Positions 1 to 7,481 of a stretch of DNA of 64,000 nucleotides are shown here, piece by piece. A program made the translations under genes and the position numbers. Position 1 is the first letter of the stretch; every line of letters begins with the position of its first letter. The notes under the pieces were generated by a model, which worked only from the letters and a program-made list of their open reading frames with translations, ran no database searches and had not been told where the DNA came from. The DNA comes from Sphingomonas sp. TDK1 (lineage in GTDB: Bacteria; Pseudomonadota; Alphaproteobacteria; Sphingomonadales; Sphingomonadaceae): positions 1-64,000 of the forward strand of contig NZ_LXVY01000034.1 of assembly GCF_001650735.1 (NCBI RefSeq), in the 5' to 3' direction.

Positions 1-1
1 C

Positions 2-46
2 GAAGGTTTCGTCCATCTCGCCGCCACCATGATCTGGTTACGGTGA
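2..46 (+). mobile_element. C-terminal end of an IS5-family transposase (cut by window edge)
   Basis: The reading frame entering from the left edge gives EGFVHLAATMIWLR and then stops with TGA at 44-46. A closing segment of this kind (hydrophobic run ending in an Ile-Trp-Leu-Arg-like motif) is characteristic of IS5-group DDE transposases as I know them. The next gene ends only 14 bases away, inside a CTAG tetramer (60-63), and CTAG/YTAR is a known target of the IS427 subgroup of IS5. Only 14 codons are visible, so this is a motif-level call; the element itself lies outside the window. Confidence 0.5.
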
Positions 47-59
47 ATGTCGATCCGCG

Positions 60-770
60 CTAGCCGACCCGCTCGAAATGGCCCCGCTCGAACCCGTGGG
101 CCATCAGCGCGACGATGCGATCGGCGACCACTTCCGGTGCCTTGACCGTTGCGGGATCCTCGCCCGGAAAGGCGCGCGCGCGCATCTTGGTTCGCGTTGC
201 ACCCGGATCGACGATGCCCACCCGGACCTGGCTGACATTCTCCAGCTCGTGCCCGTAGCTCAGCAGCAGGTTCTCGAAGGCGGCCTTCGACGCCCCATAG
301 ACCCCCCAATAAGCACGCGGTGTCCGCCCCACGCTGGAGGTGACGCCAAGGACGCGCGCGGACGGTGCCTTGCGGAGCATCGGATCGAACGCGGCCAGCA
401 TCGCGGCCTGCGCACTCACGTTGAGCGTCAGCACCTTGGCGAACTCGGCGAAGTCGATTGCGTTCACTGCGCTCAGCGTGCCGAGCATGCCGGCGTTGAG
501 CACCAGCATGTCGAGCGTCGGCCAGCGTTCGCCGATCGCGCCGGCCAGGCGGCCGATAGCGTCGTGCTCGGCCAGATCGAGCGGTGCGATCGTCGCGCTG
601 CCGCCGGCCTGGAAGATCGTGTCCTCCACTTCTTCCAGCCCGCCCGCGGTGCGGGCGGTGAGGATGACATGGGCACCGGCGGCGCCGAGCGCGATCGCCG
701 TCGCCGCGCCGATGCCACGGCTGGCGCCGGTGACGAGGGCGGTCTGTCCCGCCAGTGACCTGTCGCTCAC
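60..770 (-). CDS. SDR family NAD(P)-dependent oxidoreductase
   Basis: A classical short-chain dehydrogenase/reductase of 236 residues. The Rossmann glycine motif TGASRGIG lies at residues 14-21, the structural NAG motif at 92-94, the catalytic serine at about 145-146, and the YxxxK pair (YGASK) at 158-162. All key residues are intact, so it should be an active soluble oxidoreductase; the substrate cannot be told from sequence. I chose the GTG at 770 because it begins four bases after the purF stop, which suggests translational coupling; an ATG at 803 would overlap purF by about 30 bases. The stop codon lies within a CTAG that may be the insertion target of the IS remnant at the window edge, so the extreme C-terminus could have been altered. 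Confidence 0.9.
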   Translation of the reverse strand: MSDRSLAGQTALVTGASRGIGAATAIALGAAGAHVILTARTAGGLEEVEDTIFQAGGSATIAPLDLAEHDAIGRLAGAIGERWPTLDMLVLNAGMLGTLSAVNAIDFAEFAKVLTLNVSAQAAMLAAFDPMLRKAPSARVLGVTSSVGRTPRAYWGVYGASKAAFENLLLSYGHELENVSQVRVGIVDPGATRTKMRARAFPGEDPATVKAPEVVADRIVALMAHGFERGHFERVG

Positions 771-774
771 TGGC

Positions 775-2238
775 TCAGCCGACCTTTTCGGCGAGCAGGG
801 CAAGCTGGTCCGGCGGCGGGGCCAGTTCGTCCTGGTCGGTCAGTGTCGTCGGATAGTCGCCGGTGAAGCAGGCGTCGCAATATTTCGGATGGATGTCCGC
901 GCGGCGTGCCTCGCCCAGAGCCTTGTACAGGCCGTCGATCGAGACGAAGGCAAGACTGTCCGCATGGATAAAGTCGGTCATCCCGCCTACGTCCATCTTG
1001 GCGGCGAGCAGCTTGGCGCGCTCTGGCGTGTCGACGCCGTAGAAGCAGCTGTGGCGCGTCGGCGGCGAGGCGATGCGCATATGCACTTCCTTCGCGCCTG
1101 CATCGTGCATCATCTGCACGATCTTGAGGCTGGTGGTGCCGCGCACGATCGAATCGTCGATCAGCACGATGCGCTTGCCCGCGATCAGCTCGCGATTGGC
1201 ATTGTGCTTCAGCTTCACGCCGAGGTGGCGAACCTTGTCGCCCGGCTGGATGAAAGTGCGGCCGACATAGTGCGAGCGGATGATGCCAAGCTCGAACGGG
1301 ATGCCGGACTGTTGGGCATAGCCGATCGCCGCCGGCACGCCCGAATCGGGCACCGGCACGACGAGATCGGCTTCGACCGGCGATTCGATTGCCAGTTGCG
1401 CGCCGATCGCCTTGCGCACCGAATAGACCGAGCGGCTGTCGCTGATCGAGTCGGGACGCGAGAAATAGACATATTCGAAGATGCACGGCCGCGGCGCCTG
1501 GGGAGCGAACGGCTTGTGGCTCGTCATCTCGCCATTGGCCTTGACGATCACCAGCTCGCCCGGCTCGACGTCGCGGACATATTGCGCGTCGCACACGTCG
1601 AGCGCGACTGTCTCCGAGGCGAACACGATCGACTCGCCCTGGCGGCCCATCACCAGCGGACGGATGCCCAGCGGATCGCGGCAGGCGATCATGCCCTCGG
1701 GCGTCATCACGATGAGAGAGTAGGCGCCCTCAACCTGCTTCAGCGCATCGATGAAGCGGTCGATCAGGGTGCGATATTGCGAGGTAGCGACGAGGTGGAT
1801 GATCACCTCGGTATCCGAGGTCGACTGGAAGATCGCGCCGCGTCGGACGAGATCGCGCCGCAGCCGCATCGCGTTGGAGATGTTGCCGTTATGCGCCACC
1901 GCGAAGCCGCCGCTGGCCAGCTCGGCATAGAGCGGCTGGACGTTGCGGATCGCCGAGCCACCGGTCGTCGCGTAGCGGACATGGCCGCACGCCGTGGTAC
2001 CGGGGAGCGAGCGGATCACGTCGTCACGATCGAAATTGCCGGCGACATGGCCCATCGCGCGGTGGGTATGGAACTGATGCCCATCCCAGCTGGTTATGCC
2101 CGCCGCCTCCTGGCCGCGGTGCTGGAGGGCGTGCAGGCCCAGCGCGACCATGGCGGCCGCGCCTTCGCTGTTGGAAACGCCGAATACGCCGCACTCTTCG
2201 CGCAGCTTGTCGTCATCGAACGGGTGTGTGGTAAGCAT
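775..2238 (-). CDS. purF: amidophosphoribosyltransferase (first step of purine synthesis)
   Basis: PurF transfers the glutamine amide nitrogen to PRPP, the committed step of IMP synthesis. The 487-residue protein has an N-terminal class II glutamine amidotransferase domain beginning REECGVFGVSN with the nucleophilic cysteine at residue 16; family members are often processed to expose this Cys. The C-terminal phosphoribosyltransferase domain carries the PRPP-binding motif VLIDDSIVRGTT near residue 360. The ATG at 2238 is preferred over one at 2274 because a GAGGG sits just upstream and because the longer version only adds an atypical Arg-rich leader. An SDR gene follows after four bases. Other purine genes in the window (purM, purN) are 40 kb away. 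Confidence 0.96.
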   Translation of the reverse strand: MLTTHPFDDDKLREECGVFGVSNSEGAAAMVALGLHALQHRGQEAAGITSWDGHQFHTHRAMGHVAGNFDRDDVIRSLPGTTACGHVRYATTGGSAIRNVQPLYAELASGGFAVAHNGNISNAMRLRRDLVRRGAIFQSTSDTEVIIHLVATSQYRTLIDRFIDALKQVEGAYSLIVMTPEGMIACRDPLGIRPLVMGRQGESIVFASETVALDVCDAQYVRDVEPGELVIVKANGEMTSHKPFAPQAPRPCIFEYVYFSRPDSISDSRSVYSVRKAIGAQLAIESPVEADLVVPVPDSGVPAAIGYAQQSGIPFELGIIRSHYVGRTFIQPGDKVRHLGVKLKHNANRELIAGKRIVLIDDSIVRGTTSLKIVQMMHDAGAKEVHMRIASPPTRHSCFYGVDTPERAKLLAAKMDVGGMTDFIHADSLAFVSIDGLYKALGEARRADIHPKYCDACFTGDYPTTLTDQDELAPPPDQLALLAEKVG

Positions 2239-2271
2239 TGGCCCTCGGGGGGAACGGCAACGGTTGGCGGG

Positions 2272-2300
2272 CATATAGGCGCTTCATCCCGCTTTGTCTC
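2272..2300 (-). promoter_or_regulatory. candidate sigma-70-type promoter of purF
   Basis: On the minus strand, GAGACA (2295-2300) and TATATG (2272-2277) are separated by 17 bases, placing a start near 2265 and giving a leader of about 27 bases containing the purF ribosome-binding site. The match is moderate and is inferred from spacing only. Confidence 0.4.
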
Positions 2301-2369
2301 CGGTATGTAACAGGGAAAAGGACCGTTTACCCTTTTTGCAGGTTAACCCCCTGAGAAAGGAGGCCGATC

Positions 2370-2618
2370 ATGGCCAAGGATCATGGTACCCAAATCAAGA
2401 ACGACGCGGTGTACGAGAAGCTGCGGGACAAAGGCGCCTCGAAGGAGAAGGCGGCGCGCATTGCCAATGCTCAGGCGAACGGCAGCCTCGATTCGGGCGG
2501 CGGCAAGCTGGAGGAACGCAGCAAGGCCGAGCTGTACGACGAAGCCCGGGAGATCGGCATCGGGGGGCGCTCCAAGATGGACAAGGCGGCGCTGGTAAAG
2601 GCCATCCGGGACCATTGA
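2370..2618 (+). CDS. small Rho-N/SAP-like domain protein
   Basis: An 82-residue, highly charged soluble protein. The first half is rich in Lys/Asp/Ala (KNDAVYEKLRDKGASKEKAA). The second half, ELYDEAREIGIGGRSKMDKAALVKAIR, has the helix-extended loop-helix look of Rho termination factor N-terminal or SAP-type nucleic acid-binding motifs. Proteins of this build are common in Proteobacteria as small orphan genes, often annotated as Rho termination factor N-terminal domain proteins; their function is not established. A strong AAGGAGG lies 8 bases before the ATG. It is divergent from purF and stands alone. Confidence 0.85.
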   Translation: MAKDHGTQIKNDAVYEKLRDKGASKEKAARIANAQANGSLDSGGGKLEERSKAELYDEAREIGIGGRSKMDKAALVKAIRDH

Positions 2619-2745
2619 GTCGTAGCGAAAGTTTCGCGGAAGCGAGACGTGTCCTGCCGGCACGGCGCGCCCGCGACCGATGGGTCGCTGTTGCAGAGAA
2701 GCGCCACGGGGTGACGCTAGGCTTGAACCCCGCTACAGCGCGCGC

Positions 2746-3108
2746 GTGACCGACATCCGCGAAACGGGCTCCACGCTCGATCCGAAATATGACGCCAACG
2801 GCCTGATCACCGCCGTCGCCACCCATGCCACCACCGGCGAGGTGCTGATGCTCGCGCATATGAACGCGGAGGCGCTGGCGGCGACCCTGGAAACGGGCAA
2901 GGCGACCTTCTGGTCCCGCAGCCGCGGGCGGTTGTGGACCAAGGGCGAAACTTCCGGCCATTTCCTCCGCGTCGTCGAGGCGCGGATCGATTGCGATCAG
3001 GATGCGCTGTGGCTCCGCGTCGAGGCGCACGGTCCCGCCTGTCACACCGGCGCGCCGAGCTGCTTCTACCGGCGAATCGAAAACGGGGCGTTGGTGCGCG
3101 ACGCATGA
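2746..3108 (+). CDS. hisI: phosphoribosyl-AMP cyclohydrolase (histidine synthesis)
   Basis: HisI opens the adenine ring of phosphoribosyl-AMP, the third step of histidine synthesis. The 120-residue protein is the monofunctional form, without a fused HisE pyrophosphohydrolase, as is usual in Alphaproteobacteria. Conserved segments are visible: the [15 protein letters not shown] block, the metal-binding DCDQD, and the [12 protein letters not shown] block with its zinc-ligand cysteines. The GTG at 2746 gives the expected length; the open frame continues upstream to an ATG at 2680, but the extra residues do not resemble the family. The stop overlaps the ATG of the following lipoprotein gene (ATGA), indicating co-translation. 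No other his gene is in the window. Confidence 0.92.
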   Translation: MTDIRETGSTLDPKYDANGLITAVATHATTGEVLMLAHMNAEALAATLETGKATFWSRSRGRLWTKGETSGHFLRVVEARIDCDQDALWLRVEAHGPACHTGAPSCFYRRIENGALVRDA

Positions 3109-3602
3109 GGCAGGCCGGGCTGGCGCTGCTGCTTGGGCTGGCTGCGTGCGGCGGGCCCTCACCCGCGCCCTCCACCGGCGGTTCGGCCGATCTCGAGACC
3201 GCCGCGGTCCAGCGGGGACTGGTCCGCGACCCCAAGGATAGCAGCATCGTCGGCGCCTATGCGCGCGGCCCGGACCGGTTGTGCATCGCGCCGGCGGGTG
3301 CCGTGCACCGGATCGGAATCATTATCGACTATGGCGAAGGCAATGGCTGTCGCGCCACCGGTTTCGTCCACAGGGAAGGGGACGGTCTCGCGCTGACCCT
3401 CGGGCCGGACGGCGGCTGCAGTTTCACCGCACGCTTCGACGGAGACCATCTCGCGCTACCCGGCGCCCTTCCCAAGGCCTGCGCGCATGTCTGTACCGGC
3501 CGCGCTGCCTTGGCCGGTGCGCAATTCGCGCGGCTGGGCGAGGCGATTGCCGAAGCACGCGCGCTGCGGGATCCCGAAGGTCGTGCCCCCTGCGGGGGAT
3601 AG
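3105..3602 (+). CDS. putative lipoprotein of unknown function
   Basis: A 165-residue protein with a short hydrophobic leader ending in the lipobox LAAC, with the modified cysteine at residue 15, so it should be anchored to a membrane facing the periplasm. The mature part contains several cysteines (around [27 protein letters not shown]) that could form disulfides. No enzymatic motif is recognised. Its ATG overlaps the hisI stop. The overlap may simply reflect compact packing, since no link to histidine synthesis is evident. Confidence 0.75.
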   Translation: MRQAGLALLLGLAACGGPSPAPSTGGSADLETAAVQRGLVRDPKDSSIVGAYARGPDRLCIAPAGAVHRIGIIIDYGEGNGCRATGFVHREGDGLALTLGPDGGCSFTARFDGDHLALPGALPKACAHVCTGRAALAGAQFARLGEAIAEARALRDPEGRAPCGG

Positions 3603-3683
3603 ACGCGCCGAGGTGATGTCAGAATCGTCCACACGTTCCTGTTCGCGGCAGCGCGGGGCCGACGGCCAAATCATGTGTAGCGC

Positions 3684-3712
3684 TTGACGTTCACGTAAAG
3701 GGAAACTACAAA
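3684..3712 (+). promoter_or_regulatory. promoter with embedded MerR-type palindromic operator
   Basis: The palindrome TTGACGTTCACGTAAA (3684-3699) reads as TTxACGT-N2-ACGTxAA on both strands. Its left arm doubles as the -35 hexamer TTGACG (3684-3689), and TACAAA (3707-3712) 17 bases later serves as -10. Placement of a dyad against or within the spacer is the classic MerR-family arrangement. The motif resembles, from memory, operators described for LiuR-type MerR regulators of branched-chain and fatty acid catabolism. The predicted start falls at or next to the ATG of the regulator gene. Confidence 0.55.
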
Positions 3713-3718
3713 AGCAGC

Positions 3719-4147
3719 ATGAACGCTGCTGCCGCTCCGATCGAGGCCCTGGCGCCGATCGAACCGCGTCCCGACCGCGACGCCTTTTCCATCTCCGACC
3801 TGTGCGCCGAGTTCGGCGTCACCCCACGCGCGCTTCGTTTCTACGAAGACGAAGGGCTGATCTCGCCCGAGCGGCGGGGCACCCAGCGGATCTACACGCA
3901 TCGCGATCGCGCCCGGCTCGCCTGGATCCTGCGCGGCAAGCGCGTGGGCTTCAGCCTTGGCGAGATCAAGGAGATGATCGATCTCTACGATCTCGGCGAT
4001 GGCCGGCGGGTTCAACGCCAGGTGACGCTGGAGCGCTGCATGGACCGCATCCGCCATCTGGAAGCGCAGAAGCGTGACATCGATGCGCATATCGCCGAAC
4101 TCGCGCAGTTCGTCGACCTGATCAAAAGCAAAGACAACGAGCACTGA
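3719..4147 (+). CDS. MerR-family transcriptional regulator of acyl-CoA catabolism
   Basis: A 142-residue regulator with a winged HTH (FSISDLCAEFGVTPRALRFYEDEGLISPERRG, residues about 22-53) followed by a dimerisation coiled coil (about 95-140, ending ELAQFVDLIKSK). No cysteine pattern for metal sensing is present, which fits the ligand-responsive subgroup that controls fatty acid or branched-chain amino acid degradation. It is followed after 10 bases by an acyl-CoA dehydrogenase gene, almost certainly its target, and preceded by a MerR-like operator. No Shine-Dalgarno sequence precedes the ATG and the predicted transcript begins near it, so the mRNA may be leaderless. The exact acyl-CoA effector is unknown. 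Confidence 0.88.
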   Translation: MNAAAAPIEALAPIEPRPDRDAFSISDLCAEFGVTPRALRFYEDEGLISPERRGTQRIYTHRDRARLAWILRGKRVGFSLGEIKEMIDLYDLGDGRRVQRQVTLERCMDRIRHLEAQKRDIDAHIAELAQFVDLIKSKDNEH

Positions 4148-4157
4148 GGAACCTGAA

Positions 4158-5960
4158 ATGCCGCAGTTTACCCCGCCTGTGCGCGATACGCGCTTCGTTC
4201 TGGATCGGGTCATCGGGCTCGATCGCTACACCAACCTCCCGCACTTCCAGGCGGCGACGCCCGATGTGGTCGACGCGGTGCTGGAGGAGGGCGGCAAGTT
4301 CGTCGCCGAGGTGCTGTTCCCGATCAACCATAGCGGCGACCAGCAGGGCTGCACCCGCCACCCTGACGGCAGCGTGACGACGCCGGACGGGTTCAAGGAA
4401 GCGTATCAGCAGTTCGTCGAGAGCGGCTGGGGCACGCTGAGCGCGCCGGCCGAGGTGGGCGGCCAGGCGATGCCGCATGTCGTCTCCACGGCGTTCCAGG
4501 AATATATGATCTCCGCCAACATGGCCTTCGCCATGTATCCGGGCCTGACCCACGGCGCGATCGCCGCGCTACTGGTCAAGGGATCGGACGAACAGAAGGC
4601 CAAGTACGTCCCCAAGATGGTTTCGGGCGAATGGGGCGGCACGATGAACCTTACCGAGCCGCAGTGCGGCACCGATCTGGGCCTCATCAAGACCAAGGCA
4701 GAGCCCAACGCCGACGGATCGTACAGCATCACCGGCACCAAGATTTTCATCTCGTCGGGCGAGCATGACCTGACTAGCAACATCATCCATCTGGTGCTGG
4801 CCAAGACGCCCGGCGCGCCGGACAGCACCAAGGGCATCTCGCTGTTCGTGGTGCCGAAGTTCCTGGTGAACGACGACGGCTCGATCGGCGCGCGCAACGG
4901 GGTGACCTGCGGCTCGATCGAACACAAGATGGGCATCCACGCCAATTCGACCTGCGTGATGAACTATGACGGCGCCACCGGCTGGCTTGTCGGCGAAGAG
5001 ATGAAGGGGCTCGCCGCCATGTTCATCATGATGAATGCCGCGCGCCTCGGCGTCGGCCTGCAGGGCCTGGGTATCGCCGAAATCGCGATGCAGAACGCCG
5101 TGCAATATGCCGGCGATCGCCGCCAGGGCCGCGCGCTGACCGGCCCTGCCGAGCCGGCAGAGAAGGCAGATACGCTGTTCGTCCACCCCGATGTCCGCCG
5201 CATGCTGATGGAGGCGAAGGCGCAGATCGAGGGTCTGCGGGCGCTGTGCCTGTGGGGGGCGCTGCAGGTCGACATGGAGCATGCCGCCGCGACCGAAGAG
5301 GAGCGCCAGCTCGCCGGCGATCTGGTCGGCCTGTTGACCCCCGTGATCAAGGGCGTCGGCACGGATATCGGCTACAAGGTCGCGACCGATTGCCAGCAGG
5401 TCTATGGCGGGCATGGCTACATCGCCGAATGGGGCATGGAGCAGTATGTCCGCGATGCCCGGATCGCGATGATCTACGAAGGCACCAACGGCGTGCAGGC
5501 GATGGACCTGGTCGGCCGCAAGCTGGCGCTGAACGGCGGCCGCGCGGTGCAGGCCTTCTTCCGCGTCGTCGGCGAGGAAGTGGCTGCTGCCAAGGCTGAT
5601 ACGAAGCTCGCCGGCTTCGCCGGGGCACTGGAGAAGGCGTTGGGCCATCTCCAGGGTGCGACGATGTGGCTGGCGCAGAACGGGTTCAAGAACCCGAACG
5701 AGGTCGGGGCCGGTGCCTATCCCTACATGCAGTTGACCGGCCTGGTCGCACTCGGCCTGATGTGGCTGCGCATGGCCAAGGCCGCGAGCGAGGCGCTGGC
5801 GCAGGGCGCCGAGGACGTCGCCTTCCTTGAAGCGAAGCTGGTCACCGCGCGCTTCTATGCCGAGCGGTTCCTGCCCGATGCGAGCGGCTTGCGCCGCAAG
5901 ATCGAGGCGGGCAGCGAGGCAGTGATGGCGCTCGAGCCTGAGATGTTCAAGGCAGCCTAA
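4158..5960 (+). CDS. acyl-CoA dehydrogenase, long form with C-terminal extension
   Basis: An FAD-dependent acyl-CoA dehydrogenase of 600 residues, longer than the usual 380-400 because of a C-terminal extra domain, as in the DmdC/long-form group. Visible signatures include the mid-domain [13 protein letters not shown] block (around 157-169), the [12 protein letters not shown] segment, and the [35 protein letters not shown] region near residue 420 that includes the usual Tyr-Glu-Gly active-site motif. It should oxidise a fatty acyl-CoA or related thioester in the cytoplasm, passing electrons to ETF. It forms an operon with the MerR regulator. DmdC (3-methylmercaptopropionyl-CoA) activity is possible, but no other dmd gene is present. 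Its TAA overlaps the TAG of the convergent hydrolase gene. Confidence 0.92.
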   Translation: MPQFTPPVRDTRFVLDRVIGLDRYTNLPHFQAATPDVVDAVLEEGGKFVAEVLFPINHSGDQQGCTRHPDGSVTTPDGFKEAYQQFVESGWGTLSAPAEVGGQAMPHVVSTAFQEYMISANMAFAMYPGLTHGAIAALLVKGSDEQKAKYVPKMVSGEWGGTMNLTEPQCGTDLGLIKTKAEPNADGSYSITGTKIFISSGEHDLTSNIIHLVLAKTPGAPDSTKGISLFVVPKFLVNDDGSIGARNGVTCGSIEHKMGIHANSTCVMNYDGATGWLVGEEMKGLAAMFIMMNAARLGVGLQGLGIAEIAMQNAVQYAGDRRQGRALTGPAEPAEKADTLFVHPDVRRMLMEAKAQIEGLRALCLWGALQVDMEHAAATEEERQLAGDLVGLLTPVIKGVGTDIGYKVATDCQQVYGGHGYIAEWGMEQYVRDARIAMIYEGTNGVQAMDLVGRKLALNGGRAVQAFFRVVGEEVAAAKADTKLAGFAGALEKALGHLQGATMWLAQNGFKNPNEVGAGAYPYMQLTGLVALGLMWLRMAKAASEALAQGAEDVAFLEAKLVTARFYAERFLPDASGLRRKIEAGSEAVMALEPEMFKAA

Positions 5961-7312
5961 TCGCTGCTGGGCACTGACGAGGCCGGCGATGCGGGAGCCG
6001 CTGCGCCGGCCTTGTTCTGTATGGGCGCGGCCTTGCGGCGGACGCCGTCGAGCGGCGCCGCTTCCGAGGTGGGCGTCGGGCCCGGCGACGGTTGGGGCTT
6101 CGGCACCGCCGGCGCAGGTGCGCGGCGCATGCACTGGGCGGGGGTTGGCCGGCGGAACTGATCGCAATTCCATAGCGCCTTCACATATTGTACGCGTTCG
6201 TCCCGGAGATAGCTGAAGGACATCGCCGCCGCCTGTTCCCCCGAGGGCGGCAATCGGGGCGGCTTCTTGGACGAGTCCAGCCAGGCCATGAACTTGCAAT
6301 AGGGGCGATCACCACAGGTGCGCAGCGCAAGGGCAGGGTAAAGGTCGGGCACCATATCTTCCGGCAGCGTCACCAGAAACACGTTCTGGTCGCCCGCCAC
6401 CGCAGCGGGAACCGCGCTGGCCGGAATGGCACCAGCTGCCTTGCGGACGTCGAAGAGCAGTCCGGTGGCTCCCGGGTCGCCGGCAGACCCCAGATCGGTT
6501 TCCTCCGCCGTTGCGGCGTGCGCGGGCGACAGCTTGCCCAGCAGCGCGATCTTCGGCTCCTCGGCGACATAGCTGCGGTTGAACGCGGGCGGGGTGCCCC
6601 ACCAGCCGGCCCAGCGGAAAAACAGGTGTGTATGGAGGCCGACGATCTTGTCGAGGCTGGCGCTCCAATAGGGCACCACCCAATCGGTATGATAGTGGGT
6701 CGCGTGACCGACCGGCCGGAAGACGGCGCCGTGCAGCGCCATCTTCGCGATGTCGCGGGCGCGGGCCCAGGCGGCGGCGGTGGGCGACCAGCGGAGCAGC
6801 GCGCCGTCGCAGCTGAAGGTGAACTGGCAGCCGGTGCTGCGTTCTGATCCCTGGAACACCACGCCGCACACGGTCTTGGGGAAGGCGGGGTGGCGGACAC
6901 GGTTGAGGATCACCTGCGCCACCGCGCGCTCGCCCAGCGCGTCGTCGCCGGCCTCGTATACTTCGGCGGCGGCCAGGCAGTCGAGGGCGCGTTCCTGGCT
7001 GTCTGCCGGGCCGATCAGGTGGAAGGGGCGGGCGGCGGGGTTCGGATCGGTCGAGAACGGGATCGCGGCATTGAACGCGCGCGCATCGTCCGGCGACAGG
7101 TCCGCGATCGCGACCGGCTCGACCGACGGCAGCTCTTCCTTGGGAACGACGCGATTGGGCAGCGCCACCGGCGGCACGCGATGCGCGCGGTAGGGGAGCC
7201 GGGGCGCATTGCGCACCAGCAGCGTGGGCACCACCAGCGCAGCGAGCGCGATGATGCCGATCACGACGCGGAGCCAATGCGGAGCGGGAGGCGAGGGAAG
7301 GGCAGGCGTCAC
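5957..7312 (-). CDS. SleB-type cell-wall hydrolase, membrane anchored
   Basis: A 451-residue protein with one N-terminal transmembrane segment (about residues 14-34). A hydrolase_2/SleB-type domain follows (about 110-240), recognised from ALDCLAAAEVYEAGDD, QVILNRVRHPAFP, CGVVFQG and CQFTFSCDG. The proposed catalytic Glu lies in the AAEVYEAG helix, as in SleB/CwlJ lytic enzymes. The protein should sit in the inner membrane facing the periplasm and cut peptidoglycan. The last third is proline/alanine rich and probably disordered. The start is a GTG at 7312. It is divergent from the antiporter gene and its stop overlaps that of the acyl-CoA dehydrogenase, sharing the tetramer CTAA. Confidence 0.87.
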   Translation of the reverse strand: MTPALPSPPAPHWLRVVIGIIALAALVVPTLLVRNAPRLPYRAHRVPPVALPNRVVPKEELPSVEPVAIADLSPDDARAFNAAIPFSTDPNPAARPFHLIGPADSQERALDCLAAAEVYEAGDDALGERAVAQVILNRVRHPAFPKTVCGVVFQGSERSTGCQFTFSCDGALLRWSPTAAAWARARDIAKMALHGAVFRPVGHATHYHTDWVVPYWSASLDKIVGLHTHLFFRWAGWWGTPPAFNRSYVAEEPKIALLGKLSPAHAATAEETDLGSAGDPGATGLLFDVRKAAGAIPASAVPAAVAGDQNVFLVTLPEDMVPDLYPALALRTCGDRPYCKFMAWLDSSKKPPRLPPSGEQAAAMSFSYLRDERVQYVKALWNCDQFRRPTPAQCMRRAPAPAVPKPQPSPGPTPTSEAAPLDGVRRKAAPIQNKAGAAAPASPASSVPSSD

Positions 7313-7481
7313 AGGCGGTTGCTATGTTCTCGAACGAAGGGTGGCCGCCTGTATCCCAAAGCCGGGATGGTGGAAACCGCGCGCGTCCGATCGCGGGCGA
7401 AACGGAACCGATGCGGCGGTGCAACCGTATTGGGGCGGGGCGCGCAGCGACGTTGCGCATAGAAGAAGGTCTGTTCTCCGG

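Noticed and set aside
340-2310. 656-codon open frame on the plus strand
   Set aside because: It lies opposite purF and the SDR gene, both of which have clear motifs; its own translation has no recognisable domain.
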